Source: Marinilongibacter aquaticus
GTDB taxonomy: Bacteria; Bacteroidota; Bacteroidia; Cytophagales; Spirosomataceae
DNA: 64,000 nt
Assembly: GCF_020149935.1 (NCBI RefSeq)
Contig: NZ_CP083757.1
Coordinates: forward strand, 1,674,001 to 1,738,000
Direction of reading: 5' to 3'
In this document: in pieces, positions 47,701 to 56,114 of the stretch
Numbering within the stretch: position 1 is the stretch's first letter
Layout: every line of letters begins with the position of its first letter
The notes under the pieces: model-generated
The model's input: the letters and a program-made list of their open reading frames with translations, nothing else
Database searches by the model: none
What the model was told of the DNA's origin: nothing
Made by a program: the position numbers and the translations under genes

Positions 47701-48208
47701 CATCGGCCACACCGTACTCCTCAGCCATTTCTTTAAAAGTGGGCAATTCTCCTTTCTGATTCACAAAAAGTCGATTCTTACGTACTTCGGGCAGGCTATT
47801 GTTTGTACTGCTCGAAGGCACATAAATATCCATCCAACCGTCGGCATTGATGTCCACAGCCACCGCTCCGGTATACCATTGGCTTTTATCGAACAACCCC
47901 GATTTCTCGGACACATCCTCGAATTTCAGTTCACCTCTGTTAAGATAGAGGCGGTTTCCCGACATGTTCGCACTGAAAAAAATATCCTTCAGTCCGTCGT
48001 TGTTGAAATCGGCCAAAGCCACACCCGAACCATTATACGTATACTCGAATGTCAGAATGTTAATCGAATCGTTTTCAATAATTTCGTTGACAAAGTCTAC
48101 CCCAGTTTCTTCGGGTGAAAGTCTTGTAAAAAGTGTTTTTTCCTTCTGGCATGAAAAATTCACCAGAACAGCCAGAAAGGCCAGTGTGTTTCTGAGCTTC
48201 ATGTGCAT
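44711..48208 (-). CDS. Large VCBS/FG-GAP lipoprotein with central ASPIC/UnbV domain
   Basis: The 1165-residue protein has a lipoprotein signal (lipidated Cys20) followed by a first FG-GAP propeller (about 60-500; DFNNDGLKDIFF, DINADGWMDIYV, DYDNDGDLDLYV). A central ASPIC/UnbV domain (about 515-590; QFQGHIGLGKQD, VIWPNG) precedes a second FG-GAP propeller (about 620-1060; DVNGDGLDDVFV, DQDGDLDLFVSG). Such proteins are encoded next to SusC/SusD pairs in many Bacteroidota and may form part of the surface uptake complex. ATG at 48208 and at 48202 are both possible starts. The susD terminator lies just upstream. Confidence 0.82.
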   Translation of the reverse strand: MHMKLRNTLAFLAVLVNFSCQKEKTLFTRLSPEETGVDFVNEIIENDSINILTFEYTYNGSGVALADFNNDGLKDIFFSANMSGNRLYLNRGELKFEDVSEKSGLFDKSQWYTGAVAVDINADGWMDIYVPSSSTNNSLPEVRKNRLFVNQKGELPTFKEMAEEYGVADDGFSEGAAFFDYDNDGDLDLYVLTNRIDQNPNLFRKKVKDGSYLNTDRLYRCDWQEGMEHPVYQNVSGEAGVLIEGFGLGVNILDINKDGWKDIFVTNDYASNDLMYINQHDGTFVDKANQYFKHMGYSAMGNDVADINNDGNPDIYVLDMMPEDNFRKKMFIAGTNPDWFKRSDQWNYVYQYMRNTLQLNSGEDGSFQEIGLLSGVAETDWSWTPTLADFDNDGFLDLLVTNGFPKDITERDFMQYRAEAQQLVSKKKLLTQIPEVKISNYAYRNKGDLTFENVTEAWGMEIPSFSSGAAFADLDNDGDLDYVVCNTSDPAFIYKNTQNDNDELSANYLDFSFIGQGKNPNGIGAVVVGTIQADKDYYFEMNPYRGYKSSVQFQGHIGLGKQDAVPELTVIWPNGLSQTLKNVKANQKIEFKQAEAQTPFDWASLHEIKSNPLFEVVDDLQFVHHEHIFHDINIQSSLPFSLADMGPGAAVADVNGDGLDDVFVGGAKFKKGVFFLQNAKGQFTQANLLPPVDTLQKRSEDLGVLFFDADGDGDQDLYIVSGGNEDHPNSPSFQDRLYSNDGSGHFNSEEQALPVLLNSGACVRAADFDQDGDLDLFVSGRNTPTQYPKVTSSTLLRNDSKNGQIKFSDVSQELAPCLTDIGLITDALWTDFDNDNDLDLILAGDFMPIQAIKNEGGRFALLEKSGLEDYQGIWNSITSGDYDQDGDIDYIVGNVGENGLFKGSKDYPAMLLSGDFDGNKNYDVLPFVYFPDENGEKVFVPYNGKDDISRQLSVLRTRFNTYKAFSEVRANDLLTEEEQELAEKHYLNYNATALIENLGGGKFTVKRLPMQVQFAPVSGMLTGDFDQDGLLDVLFAGNKYNNEMFVGKMDALNGLLLLGNGDGTFTVRKHSGFNVPGNARSLVSLSHADGTPLYLALQNNGPAKMFRSTVPAGNRMKLSEKAKRYTYSFNGHKILMEANFGSSYLSQSSRTVWVPNGVTDFSVKE

Positions 48209-48222
48209 GTTAGTGATTTAGA

Positions 48223-48230
48223 CAAATATA
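48223..48230 (-). promoter_or_regulatory. Predicted -7 element for the VCBS lipoprotein gene
   Basis: Read on the minus strand, TATATTTG matches TAnnTTTG, 14 bases before the 48208 ATG and just past the susD terminator. It would give the UnbV genes a transcript separate from susCD. The -33 element is not clear. Confidence 0.4.
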
Positions 48231-48250
48231 TAGTCGTAGGGATGAATAGA

Positions 48251-48280
48251 AAAATGGCCACGCCGTGGCGTGGCCATTTT
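48251..48280 (-). terminator. Strong terminator after susD (30-base perfect palindrome)
   Basis: AAAATGGCCACGCC (48251-48264) is fully complementary to GGCGTGGCCATTTT (48267-48280), giving a 14-base-pair stem with only two central unpaired bases. It is followed on the minus strand by T-rich sequence. It separates susCD from the downstream UnbV-family genes. Confidence 0.88.
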
Positions 48281-48302
48281 ATGCTCATACGAGCCCTGAA
48301 CT

Positions 48303-50045
48303 TTAATTATAATTCGGATTCTGCTTAAGTGCAGGCTGAATATCTATTTGAGTACGCGGTATTGGCAAAATTTCGTTCTTGTTTGCGGTGAACTTCGCTC
48401 CACCAAACATAGTCACCAATATTTTACCTTCATGCGGGAAATAGATATCGTTCATGAAATGATCGATGTCGCCCCAGCGTACCAAATCCCAGAAGCGGTG
48501 CCCTTCTTGAGCCAGCTCCAATACACGCTCCATTTTCAAGGCTTTCCATGCTTCTGCATCGCCACTGAAGCTATCGTACAATTCGATCTGGTAATTTGCT
48601 GCCGGACCAGAACCATCGTATTCCATCACCCATGTATCTGGATTAGCCACACGAGCTCTTACCATGTTGATGTATTCTCTGCCTTTATCCAAATTGCCAA
48701 GTGCAATTTCACATTCAGCAGCCCACAACACTACATCTGCATAGCGAATAATCGGCACGTTCATTGTCGCATAACCACGTGTCCAAGAGCTACCATCCGT
48801 GAAGCTGTTTTCTTGTGTTTTATAATACACAAACTTCTTGGGAGAATATGGACCAGCGTAAGGCTGGTTACGAATCCACTTTTTACCAGGGTGCTCGATC
48901 CAATCCAAATAAGGAATACCACGACGACCGATTGTGAAATCGATACGCGGATCCAAAGGACCTGCATCTTCTGTAAAGGCATCAGCAGATTCTACACCGT
49001 AATCGTTTTTCACTTCGTTGGCTGCACTGTTGAAAGACTCATCCAACAAAGGCAAGCCACTGCTCGTACGGTACATATTGGCCATTGTAAACGACGGCTG
49101 GTTGAAACCGCAACAGTTACCAGGACCATCTGCACCTGTGTTATATGGATAATTCAAATCGTCGAACCAGTTGGCGTTGTTGGTACTTCCCGTTTGATTC
49201 GAAGATTGTACCGCCCATACTGCTTCTGCATGGTTGTCGTTCTCTGCATTGAAGATTTGAGGGAACTCATCCAACAATTGATACTTCAACCCGTTGCTCG
49301 TTTGTCCGCTAGACATAATGTTGTCGAGCAAAGCTTTCGCTTCAGTATATTTTTGTTGATAAAGATAGGTTTTGGCAAGATAAGAAGCCGCAGCCCACTT
49401 GTTCACACGCCCCACATCACTTTGTGTTTCATCCAAATTGTCCATTCCGAATTTGAAATCCGCTTCGATGTTGCCCCAAACATCCGGTGTATTCGGAATG
49501 CTCGGAATATCTTCATCCGCCACAGTTTCATCGATGTAAGGCACAGAGTCGAACCACATTTTCAAGCCAAAGTAATAATGCCCTCTCAAAGTTCTTGCTT
49601 CCGCAATAATCCTTGTTCTGGTTGCATCTGTAATTTGATCCGAAGCAATGGCCAATTTAATGGTAGAATTCGCTCTTGCGATACCTTCGAACTTGGCTTT
49701 CCACAAGTTTTCGAAGTTACTGGTTGCCGAGTTTCCTTCAAACCTTTGGATTGCGTTGTACACTGCACCATCACCGGGGTCGGTGCCTTTATTGGAAACC
49801 CCACCGAGCATTTGTCCCATCCAGTTGTTGGGGCCCGACTGTCTGTCAAAGCCCTTTCCGTTCAACATGGAATATGCACCGATAAGGCTACCTTCTAAGC
49901 CCGCAGGGCTCAGAAGCTGCGTCTCGCTCAAAGAACCGGTAGGTTCTACATCCAAGAAGGAGTCTTTACAAGAGAAAGTAAGTGCAGTGACAGCCATAAT
50001 TGTCAAAGCCCCTCTCTTTATATTTTTTATTTTCATTGTTTTCAT
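48303..50045 (-). CDS. SusD/RagB-family nutrient-binding lipoprotein
   Basis: The product (580 residues from ATG 50045; a GTG at 50060 or ATG at 50036 are alternatives) has a lipoprotein signal with lipidated Cys26. It shows the SusD N-terminal pattern DSFLDVEPTGSLSETQLL. Helical TPR-like segments follow, and the RagB C-terminal signature ERVLELAQEGHRFWDLVRWGD is followed by ILPIPRTQIDIQPALKQNPNYN. SusD proteins form a lid on their SusC partner and bind glycans or other nutrients on the surface. It lies directly behind susC with about 20 bases between them. The ligand is unknown; no glycoside hydrolase is encoded nearby to hint at it. Confidence 0.93.
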   Translation of the reverse strand: MKTMKIKNIKRGALTIMAVTALTFSCKDSFLDVEPTGSLSETQLLSPAGLEGSLIGAYSMLNGKGFDRQSGPNNWMGQMLGGVSNKGTDPGDGAVYNAIQRFEGNSATSNFENLWKAKFEGIARANSTIKLAIASDQITDATRTRIIAEARTLRGHYYFGLKMWFDSVPYIDETVADEDIPSIPNTPDVWGNIEADFKFGMDNLDETQSDVGRVNKWAAASYLAKTYLYQQKYTEAKALLDNIMSSGQTSNGLKYQLLDEFPQIFNAENDNHAEAVWAVQSSNQTGSTNNANWFDDLNYPYNTGADGPGNCCGFNQPSFTMANMYRTSSGLPLLDESFNSAANEVKNDYGVESADAFTEDAGPLDPRIDFTIGRRGIPYLDWIEHPGKKWIRNQPYAGPYSPKKFVYYKTQENSFTDGSSWTRGYATMNVPIIRYADVVLWAAECEIALGNLDKGREYINMVRARVANPDTWVMEYDGSGPAANYQIELYDSFSGDAEAWKALKMERVLELAQEGHRFWDLVRWGDIDHFMNDIYFPHEGKILVTMFGGAKFTANKNEILPIPRTQIDIQPALKQNPNYN

Positions 50046-50066
50046 CTTCTTAAATACCACCTTTAA

Positions 50067-53000
50067 TTAAAATCCAAGATTCAATACCACGTTGAAACTT
50101 CTGGTCACAGGGAAGTTACCCACATCGATACCGAAGTTTGTATCCACATCACCACCTACACCAGGATCAAGTCCTTGGTACTTAGTAATCGTAAAGATGT
50201 TGTTGGCTGCTACGGCAATACGAGCTTTTGTCATACCCAATTTGGCGGCAATGCCTTTATCCAAAGTATAGCCCAAGGTCACGTTCTGCATTCTGAAATA
50301 CGAACCATCTTCCACATACCAAGAGTTTGAAGCACCGTTTGTACTGATGTTTGAAGCCGATTCCCAAATTGGGGCTTTTGCATTATCTCCCAATTCCGGA
50401 GTCCAAGACTGCTTGGCTCTTACACCTTTACCAGAGCCTTCGAATGAACCGAAGAAATCGGTGAACCATTTAGACTGGTTGAAGATCTTGTTGCCAATGA
50501 AAGTATTGAAGTATGTTTGAAGATCCCAGTTGCCCATAGTCAAACCAAAGTTGATACCACCTGTGAATTTAGGTACGGGAGAACCAATCCATGTTCTGTC
50601 GTCTGGCGTAATCACACCGTCACCGTTCACGTCAGCATATTTGAAACGACCCGGTGCCGCTTGATCTTGAGCTGGTGAATTGTTCACATCTTCTTGAGAA
50701 GCGAAATAACCGATCATTTTGTAACCGAAGAATGAAGAAATTGGCTTGCCCGGTTGGTTTCTAATTGGTTCGATACCACGATAACCATCACCGTTGAAAT
50801 AAGGCACTCCATCGGCCAAGGCCACAATCTCGTTTTTCAAGAATGAGCCGTTCACTGTCAAATCGTATTTGATCTTGCTGGTCAAGTTACCTCTGTTGAT
50901 GATCTGGATATCGATACCCTGGTTCAACATTTTCGCTACGTTCACAGAAGGTACCTGAGAGTTCGGCCCTACTACCGCAGGAAGAGGCACAGCATACAAT
51001 AGATCACGCGTATCTTTTTTCCAAAGGTCTAAAACCAATTCCCATTGACCGTTCATCAATGTCGCGTCCAAACCGATGTTTGAAGTTACAGAAGACTCCC
51101 ATTTTGCATTCGGGTTTCCAATTCTTTGCTTGTAGTAACCTGCATCGGCACCACTGCTCTGACCAGAAATAGGATACAAAGAGATGTCGTTTCCTTGAGC
51201 GTACAAAGAGTATTGGTTGGTTGGGCTTACGTTGTTTGAGTTACCCATGATACCCCAACCTCCACGAATTTTCATGTCGGTGATGAAAGACAGATCTTTC
51301 ATGAATTCTTCATCACTGATCCTCCATCCAGCAGAGAAGGCAGGGAATACCCCAAATCTGTTGTTCGCACCAAATACTGATGATCCATCACGACGAACCA
51401 AGGCAGTCAAAATATATTTGCCCGCAAAATCGTAATCTACTTTACCAAACAAAGAGTAGAAGTTCACACCGTTAAATAGGTTTGAAGTCACCTGACGGCT
51501 CTGCGTCAAATCCAATTTTACATAATTCACATCCATTGAGAAAGGGTTGATACCTGAACCCGAAATGTTTCTACCACTTCCGTTGTTCAAGGCTTCTTGT
51601 CCCAATAAGAAGTTGAAGTTGTTACGACCAAAGCCCAATTTATAGTTCAACGTGTTTGTCCAAACCCACTGCATGGCATAGCTTGCTCCTTCAGAGAAGT
51701 TGTTTGAAGCTTGTGGTTCTGAGTCACCGAAATAGCGGTAATCATAGTTTACAGAGTAGCCATTACCTAGAGCTCCACCCATACTTGTTTTGAAAACCAA
51801 ATCTTTAATCGGTTCCACTTCCAAGTAGATATTACCAAATCCTGTCAAGCTGAAACTTCTGTCGTTTGCTGCATTTTGTTGAACAGCACGCAAAGGGTTT
51901 CTTGGGTTGTTGAAACCTTGAGCAATAGTAGAAGCGTAGTTTCCAAACTCATCGTACACTGGAATTACAGTAGGCATACGGTAGGCCGAAAGCAAATTTG
52001 ATTCGTCATCGGCAGAACCTTGACCGTTGCTTCCACCTTGTTGTCCTTTGATGCTGATGTAGCTGAATTGAGCATTTTCGCCAAAACGTACATGCTTGCC
52101 CAAATCAAACTCAGAGTTCAAACGGAGTGCATAACGTTTGAAATCGTTGTTGATCACAATACCTTGTTGGTCTTGCAAGTTCAAACCCAAATAGAAGCGA
52201 CCGTTGTCTCCACCACCGCTAAAGCCCAAATTGTGTCTTTGCAATTGGCCCAAACGCGTAATCGCATCATACCAGTTTGTACCAGACAAGTTTGGCTTAA
52301 TCAAGAAAGTGTGCTCTGGATCAGCTTCGTAAGCGGCCTGAATAGCGGCCAAATCAACCGAACCACGTACACCACTAAGACCATCGGCATACAAATAATC
52401 TGGCAATGTAGCCTGTGCATTTGTACCGTACTGCGGGTGATTGTACACTGGTTCTGTGCCGTTTACAGCCGCATTGTTTCTGTAGGCGATGTGCGTCCAA
52501 TCCGCTTGCTCTTGAGGTGTCAGCATTTTAGGAGCACCTTTTACGTTAGGGTCAGTGGCACCATACATACCGTTATACGATACCTGAATACCCTTTTGGC
52601 CCTTTTTGCCTTTCTTTGTGGTATAAACAATTACACCGTTCGCTGCACGAGCACCATAAATTGAAGCCGCTGCCGCATCTTTCAATACCGTAGTTGTCTC
52701 AATGTCATCTGGAGCCAAGAAGTTTGTGTTTTGCGTTGGAACACCATCCACAATGATCAAAGGCTGGTTACCACCAAATGCCCCGAAACCACGCACACGG
52801 ATAGTCGAGTTTGTACCCGGCTGACCGTTTGTGATTACCGTTACCCCCGCAACACGACCAGCCAACTGCTGCTCTACGTTACCCGAAGGTATGGCTTGCA
52901 AATCTTTCGCTTTCACAATGGATACGGCGGCTGTCGATTCCTTTTTGTTGGTAATCGAATACCCCGTCACGATCACTTCTTCCAAAGCTCCTACGTCAGA

Positions 53001-53306
53001 CTGCAAAGTGACATTAATTTCTGATTGATTCCCCACTTTGATTTGCTGCTTTTCGTAGCCCACAAAACTGAAGACAAGCACGTCATTGCCACTACTCACT
53101 TCAATAGAGTAGTTCCCGTCGGGGTCGGTAGTAACCCCTTTTGTTGTCCCTTCGATAATTACCGATGCCCCTGGAATTCCGGCACCGTCTTCGGAACCAA
53201 CAACCGTTCCGCTCACTTTAATGCCCTGAGCCATTAGATCACTGTTCGTAAATGCTAAGGTTAAGGCAGAGAAAAGTAAGCACTTTAAGTAAAGTTTTAC
53301 TTTCAT
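50067..53306 (-). CDS. SusC/RagA-family TonB-linked outer-membrane protein
   Basis: The 1079-residue protein has a signal peptide (about 1-27, ending LMAQ) and a carboxypeptidase-regulatory-like domain (about 30-105; GAGIPGASVIIEGTTKGV). The SusC hallmark EEVIVTGYS is followed by a plug with IRVRGFGAFGGNQPLIIVDG and VLKDAAAASIYGARAANGVI. The 22-strand barrel ends in FNVVLNLGF. It imports the ligand bound by the SusD encoded behind it, powered by TonB. The promoter region shows TTTG-N19-TAAATTGC and a palindrome in the leader. Confidence 0.94.
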   Translation of the reverse strand: MKVKLYLKCLLFSALTLAFTNSDLMAQGIKVSGTVVGSEDGAGIPGASVIIEGTTKGVTTDPDGNYSIEVSSGNDVLVFSFVGYEKQQIKVGNQSEINVTLQSDVGALEEVIVTGYSITNKKESTAAVSIVKAKDLQAIPSGNVEQQLAGRVAGVTVITNGQPGTNSTIRVRGFGAFGGNQPLIIVDGVPTQNTNFLAPDDIETTTVLKDAAAASIYGARAANGVIVYTTKKGKKGQKGIQVSYNGMYGATDPNVKGAPKMLTPQEQADWTHIAYRNNAAVNGTEPVYNHPQYGTNAQATLPDYLYADGLSGVRGSVDLAAIQAAYEADPEHTFLIKPNLSGTNWYDAITRLGQLQRHNLGFSGGGDNGRFYLGLNLQDQQGIVINNDFKRYALRLNSEFDLGKHVRFGENAQFSYISIKGQQGGSNGQGSADDESNLLSAYRMPTVIPVYDEFGNYASTIAQGFNNPRNPLRAVQQNAANDRSFSLTGFGNIYLEVEPIKDLVFKTSMGGALGNGYSVNYDYRYFGDSEPQASNNFSEGASYAMQWVWTNTLNYKLGFGRNNFNFLLGQEALNNGSGRNISGSGINPFSMDVNYVKLDLTQSRQVTSNLFNGVNFYSLFGKVDYDFAGKYILTALVRRDGSSVFGANNRFGVFPAFSAGWRISDEEFMKDLSFITDMKIRGGWGIMGNSNNVSPTNQYSLYAQGNDISLYPISGQSSGADAGYYKQRIGNPNAKWESSVTSNIGLDATLMNGQWELVLDLWKKDTRDLLYAVPLPAVVGPNSQVPSVNVAKMLNQGIDIQIINRGNLTSKIKYDLTVNGSFLKNEIVALADGVPYFNGDGYRGIEPIRNQPGKPISSFFGYKMIGYFASQEDVNNSPAQDQAAPGRFKYADVNGDGVITPDDRTWIGSPVPKFTGGINFGLTMGNWDLQTYFNTFIGNKIFNQSKWFTDFFGSFEGSGKGVRAKQSWTPELGDNAKAPIWESASNISTNGASNSWYVEDGSYFRMQNVTLGYTLDKGIAAKLGMTKARIAVAANNIFTITKYQGLDPGVGGDVDTNFGIDVGNFPVTRSFNVVLNLGF

Positions 53307-53340
53307 AAGAAAAAAACATGGTTTATGGTTAATTAATCTA

Positions 53341-53358
53341 TCCTAATTATTATTAGGA
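53341..53358 (-). promoter_or_regulatory. Inverted repeat in the susC leader
   Basis: TCCTAAT (53341-53347) and ATTAGGA (53352-53358) are perfect inverted repeats around four bases. They lie just downstream of the predicted promoter and about 35 bases before the ATG. It could be an operator or an RNA hairpin. It shares GCTCCTAA with the element before the TPR/UnbV gene. Confidence 0.45.
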
Positions 53359-53362
53359 GCGT

Positions 53363-53393
53363 GCAATTTAGGCATTAGTACTATTCTGGCAAA
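53363..53393 (-). promoter_or_regulatory. Predicted promoter of susC
   Basis: On the minus strand TTTG (53393-53390) is followed after 19 bases by TAAATTGC (53370-53363), close to the Bacteroidota TTTG-N19-TAnnTTTG consensus. It leaves a leader of roughly 50 bases. Confidence 0.5.
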
Positions 53394-53436
53394 TTCTTGT
53401 ATAAAAAAAATTGATTAAACGGGGCAATTTTCCCAT

Positions 53437-55110
53437 TTATGGCCTTATTAATAAAATTTTTGCATATTCTTCAACTATTTTGCCTTCCCATATAAAGTTT
53501 GCGTAAATAATGTAGTAACCGCTATTTAATAAAGATTGTCCAATTCTATCCCCTTCCCAAACACGCTCTTTCCGCCCACTTACCCATTCGTTTTCTGCGA
53601 TTTTCCGAATCAAATTTCCGTAACTATCAAAGATATACGCGTTTAAAACCGATGGGCCCGCACTCAAAAAGTAAAGGCGTACTTCGTCGTCCACACCATC
53701 GCCATCTGGCGTAAATACTGCGGGCACCAATTCGATTCCGAAACCCCTTTCTTCCGACTGCGATTGATAAATACCCGGACTTGCAAAACTGCCTTCGGTG
53801 TAATCCGCTTGCCAATTGCCCGGCTCATTTGTCGGCAAAGCCAAACTCGCTCTCGAAAGTGAAAGCCCGTCTAGATTTTCCAATTCCTCAAAAAACATAG
53901 ACTCGCTGTAAATCAATTCATCAATTGTTTGGCCAGAGGCATCGAAAAGCCTTACCTCTCCACCGGCATTGGGATAGGCCGGCAAATCGTCGACCTGCAG
54001 AATATTCGTTTCGTTTGCCTGCGAATAAAGCCGCAATTGAGCCTCCTTGTCTTCGGTCACACAGATCACCTGAGCTGGCTCTATAGTTTGAGAGTGGCTG
54101 AATAAAGGTTTGGCTGAAGCCGTAGCAATCGGCGAACGCAGATAGACATTCGAAATATCGAGCACTTCTTCACTTACATTGGTGAATTCCACGAAATCGG
54201 CCCCACCTGAAAACGGATTGAAAAGCACTTCGGTCAAAAGCAAATCGCCCGGCATAGCCTCTCTTATCCTTCCCAAGCGAAGTGTGACAGATGCTGTGAG
54301 ATTGCCTATGCAATCGGAAAGACCCGTGATTTCAAGCTCAACGAACTCGCCCGCTTCGATAGTTCGAGAAAAGGACAAGAGCAACACATTGCTGGCTATC
54401 GAATACGATGAAATTTGAAAATCGCTCTCTTTAATTTTCACGGACAAGTGGCTCAATTCCAAATCAATTTCTTCGCTGAAAAACAGACGATAATGCCAAT
54501 TGTCATCCGACAAATAATTCAAATACTGCGGGCCTTCCTGGTCTTCGATCGAAGCGGCTACCGAATTGGGAAGCCCCGGGCTCCCGCCCTGCTCGGCCAA
54601 GCTCGATGTCCAATTGCCCTGCCCTTTGCAGGGGTAATTCAAATCAATCATTTCGAGGGCATAGCCTTGGTCTCTGCCCTTTGCATACCAATCGCTGGAA
54701 TATTCAACGGCATGAAGCAAATTGCCCTTGGCGTCTTTCAATTGCAATTGGGTTCCGCCATTCAACAAGGAAAACTTCTCTAATCCGAGCACCTTGCCGT
54801 AAGGCAGAAACAGTTCCGTATTGTTGAATCGGCATAAAATCAGGTACTCATCAGAACCCAACTGAAAAGCCGGCAATGCGACTTCAGTATTTGCATAGGA
54901 AAGCAGGAAATTTTCGAGTTGTATTGTGTTTGCCGAATTGTTGTAGATTTCGAGATACTCTCTTTCTGGAAGTCCGTGGCTAGGACTGGGATCGGCAAAA
55001 ATTTCGGTGATGATTACATCGTATGGATTTAACGAATATACGTTTTTCCCTAAAACGCAAAGAAAGGCAATGCAGAGGATTTGTAGCATTACCTTTCTTC
55101 GAATTTGCAT
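53437..55110 (-). CDS. Secreted lamin-tail-domain protein with C-terminal gliding-motility/FlgD-like domain
   Basis: Starting at ATG 55110 the 557-residue product has a signal peptide (about 1-26). A lamin-tail (LTD) domain follows (about 28-135; DVIITEIFADPSPSHGLPEREYLEIYNNS), then a linker beta domain and a second LTD-like domain (about 285-400; GDLLLTEVLFNPFSGGADFVEF). The C-terminal domain (about 455-557; FTPDGDGVDDEVRLYF, IFDSYGNLIRKI) resembles T9SS CHU_C or FlgD-Ig-like units. LTD proteins of Bacteroidota are typically exported and sometimes accompany nucleases; none is seen here. A longer frame would begin with TTG overlapping the preceding gene. The gene upstream ends 11 bases before this ATG. 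Confidence 0.75.
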   Translation of the reverse strand: MQIRRKVMLQILCIAFLCVLGKNVYSLNPYDVIITEIFADPSPSHGLPEREYLEIYNNSANTIQLENFLLSYANTEVALPAFQLGSDEYLILCRFNNTELFLPYGKVLGLEKFSLLNGGTQLQLKDAKGNLLHAVEYSSDWYAKGRDQGYALEMIDLNYPCKGQGNWTSSLAEQGGSPGLPNSVAASIEDQEGPQYLNYLSDDNWHYRLFFSEEIDLELSHLSVKIKESDFQISSYSIASNVLLLSFSRTIEAGEFVELEITGLSDCIGNLTASVTLRLGRIREAMPGDLLLTEVLFNPFSGGADFVEFTNVSEEVLDISNVYLRSPIATASAKPLFSHSQTIEPAQVICVTEDKEAQLRLYSQANETNILQVDDLPAYPNAGGEVRLFDASGQTIDELIYSESMFFEELENLDGLSLSRASLALPTNEPGNWQADYTEGSFASPGIYQSQSEERGFGIELVPAVFTPDGDGVDDEVRLYFLSAGPSVLNAYIFDSYGNLIRKIAENEWVSGRKERVWEGDRIGQSLLNSGYYIIYANFIWEGKIVEEYAKILLIRP

Positions 55111-55121
55111 AGGCGAAAGTT

Positions 55122-56018
55122 TTACACGTCGCAAATCTGGACGCCCTGTTCGAGCGAGCCAATTTTATCGGGTCGTTTCGGAATAAACTCTTGAGCCACA
55201 AAACCCTTGAATCCGGTTTTTACAATGGCTTCCATGATTGCAGGATAATAAAGCTCTTGCGTTTCATCAATTTCATTGCGGCCCGGCACACCGCCCGTAT
55301 GGTAATGGGCAAAATATTGGTTGCTCTCGTTTATCGTACGGATCACGTCACCTTCCATAATCTGCATGTGGTAAATATCGTACAACAGCTTAAAGCGTTC
55401 AGAACCTATTTCTTTGCACAATTCTACACCCCAGTTTGTGTGATCGCACATGTAATTCTTGTGATCTACCTTGCTGTTGAGCAATTCCATCACCACTGTC
55501 ACTTTTTTCTTCTCGGCATAGCTCATGATTTTCTTCAGGCCTTCTGCACAATTCAAGAGCCCTTCTTCATCACCCAAGCCCTCTTCTCTATTTCCTGAAA
55601 AACAAATCACATTGTCGAAACCAGCTTTGGCGGTCTCGTCGATCATATACATGTATCTTTCGATAATGCCTTTGTGGTTTTCCTTTTTGTTCCAGCCATT
55701 TGTAATACCGAATTCTCTGCTGGCACCCTGCACCATGGCACAAGTAAGTCCGTATTTTTTTACCGTATCGAAATCATCCACTCCGATAAGTTCAATGGAT
55801 TCCAACCCGATTTCAACAGAGGCTTTGCACAAGTCTTCCAAAGGAATAGAACCGTAGCACCATTGGCATACCGAATGGTTTATTCTTCCTTTCAATTCAG
55901 CGGGCATAATTTTCTCGGCAGCAGAAAGTCTGGCATTCAATCCATAGGCCAAACTGAGGCCGGCGGTTCCGGTTAGGGTTTTCAAAGCTGTTCGCCTCGA
56001 GCTTCTATCTTTATTCAT
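55122..56018 (-). CDS. Tat-exported sugar isomerase/epimerase-like (hydroxypyruvate-isomerase-like) TIM-barrel protein
   Basis: The 298-residue protein has a twin-arginine-type leader (SRRTALKTLTG followed by a hydrophobic stretch to about residue 25). A xylose-isomerase-like TIM barrel (AP endonuclease 2 superfamily) follows. Segments such as VVMELLNSKVDHKNYMCDH, LLYDIYHMQIMEGDVIRTI, HYHTGGVPGRNEID and FVAQEFIP match the metal-binding Glu, Asp, His and Glu positions of hydroxypyruvate isomerase relatives. It would act in the periplasm if exported. The substrate is uncertain. It precedes the lamin-tail gene by 11 bases and may share its transcript. Confidence 0.75.
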   Translation of the reverse strand: MNKDRSSRRTALKTLTGTAGLSLAYGLNARLSAAEKIMPAELKGRINHSVCQWCYGSIPLEDLCKASVEIGLESIELIGVDDFDTVKKYGLTCAMVQGASREFGITNGWNKKENHKGIIERYMYMIDETAKAGFDNVICFSGNREEGLGDEEGLLNCAEGLKKIMSYAEKKKVTVVMELLNSKVDHKNYMCDHTNWGVELCKEIGSERFKLLYDIYHMQIMEGDVIRTINESNQYFAHYHTGGVPGRNEIDETQELYYPAIMEAIVKTGFKGFVAQEFIPKRPDKIGSLEQGVQICDV

Positions 56019-56114
56019 TCTTTAATAGGATAATTGTATCCCCGAAGATAAAATAAATATCACAAACTCGGGCAAAATTTGAACACAAACCAGTTTGCCT
56101 TTAGACAAAACGCA

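Noticed and set aside
47156-48118. Plus-strand ORF (320 codons) opposite the VCBS lipoprotein gene
   Set aside because: It is repetitive because the opposing calcium-loop repeats are repetitive; no independent start signal or domain is seen.
48348-49898. Long plus-strand ORF (516 codons) opposite susD
   Set aside because: It lies wholly antisense to a clear SusD gene and its product is cysteine- and histidine-rich without any domain pattern. It is a shadow of codon bias.
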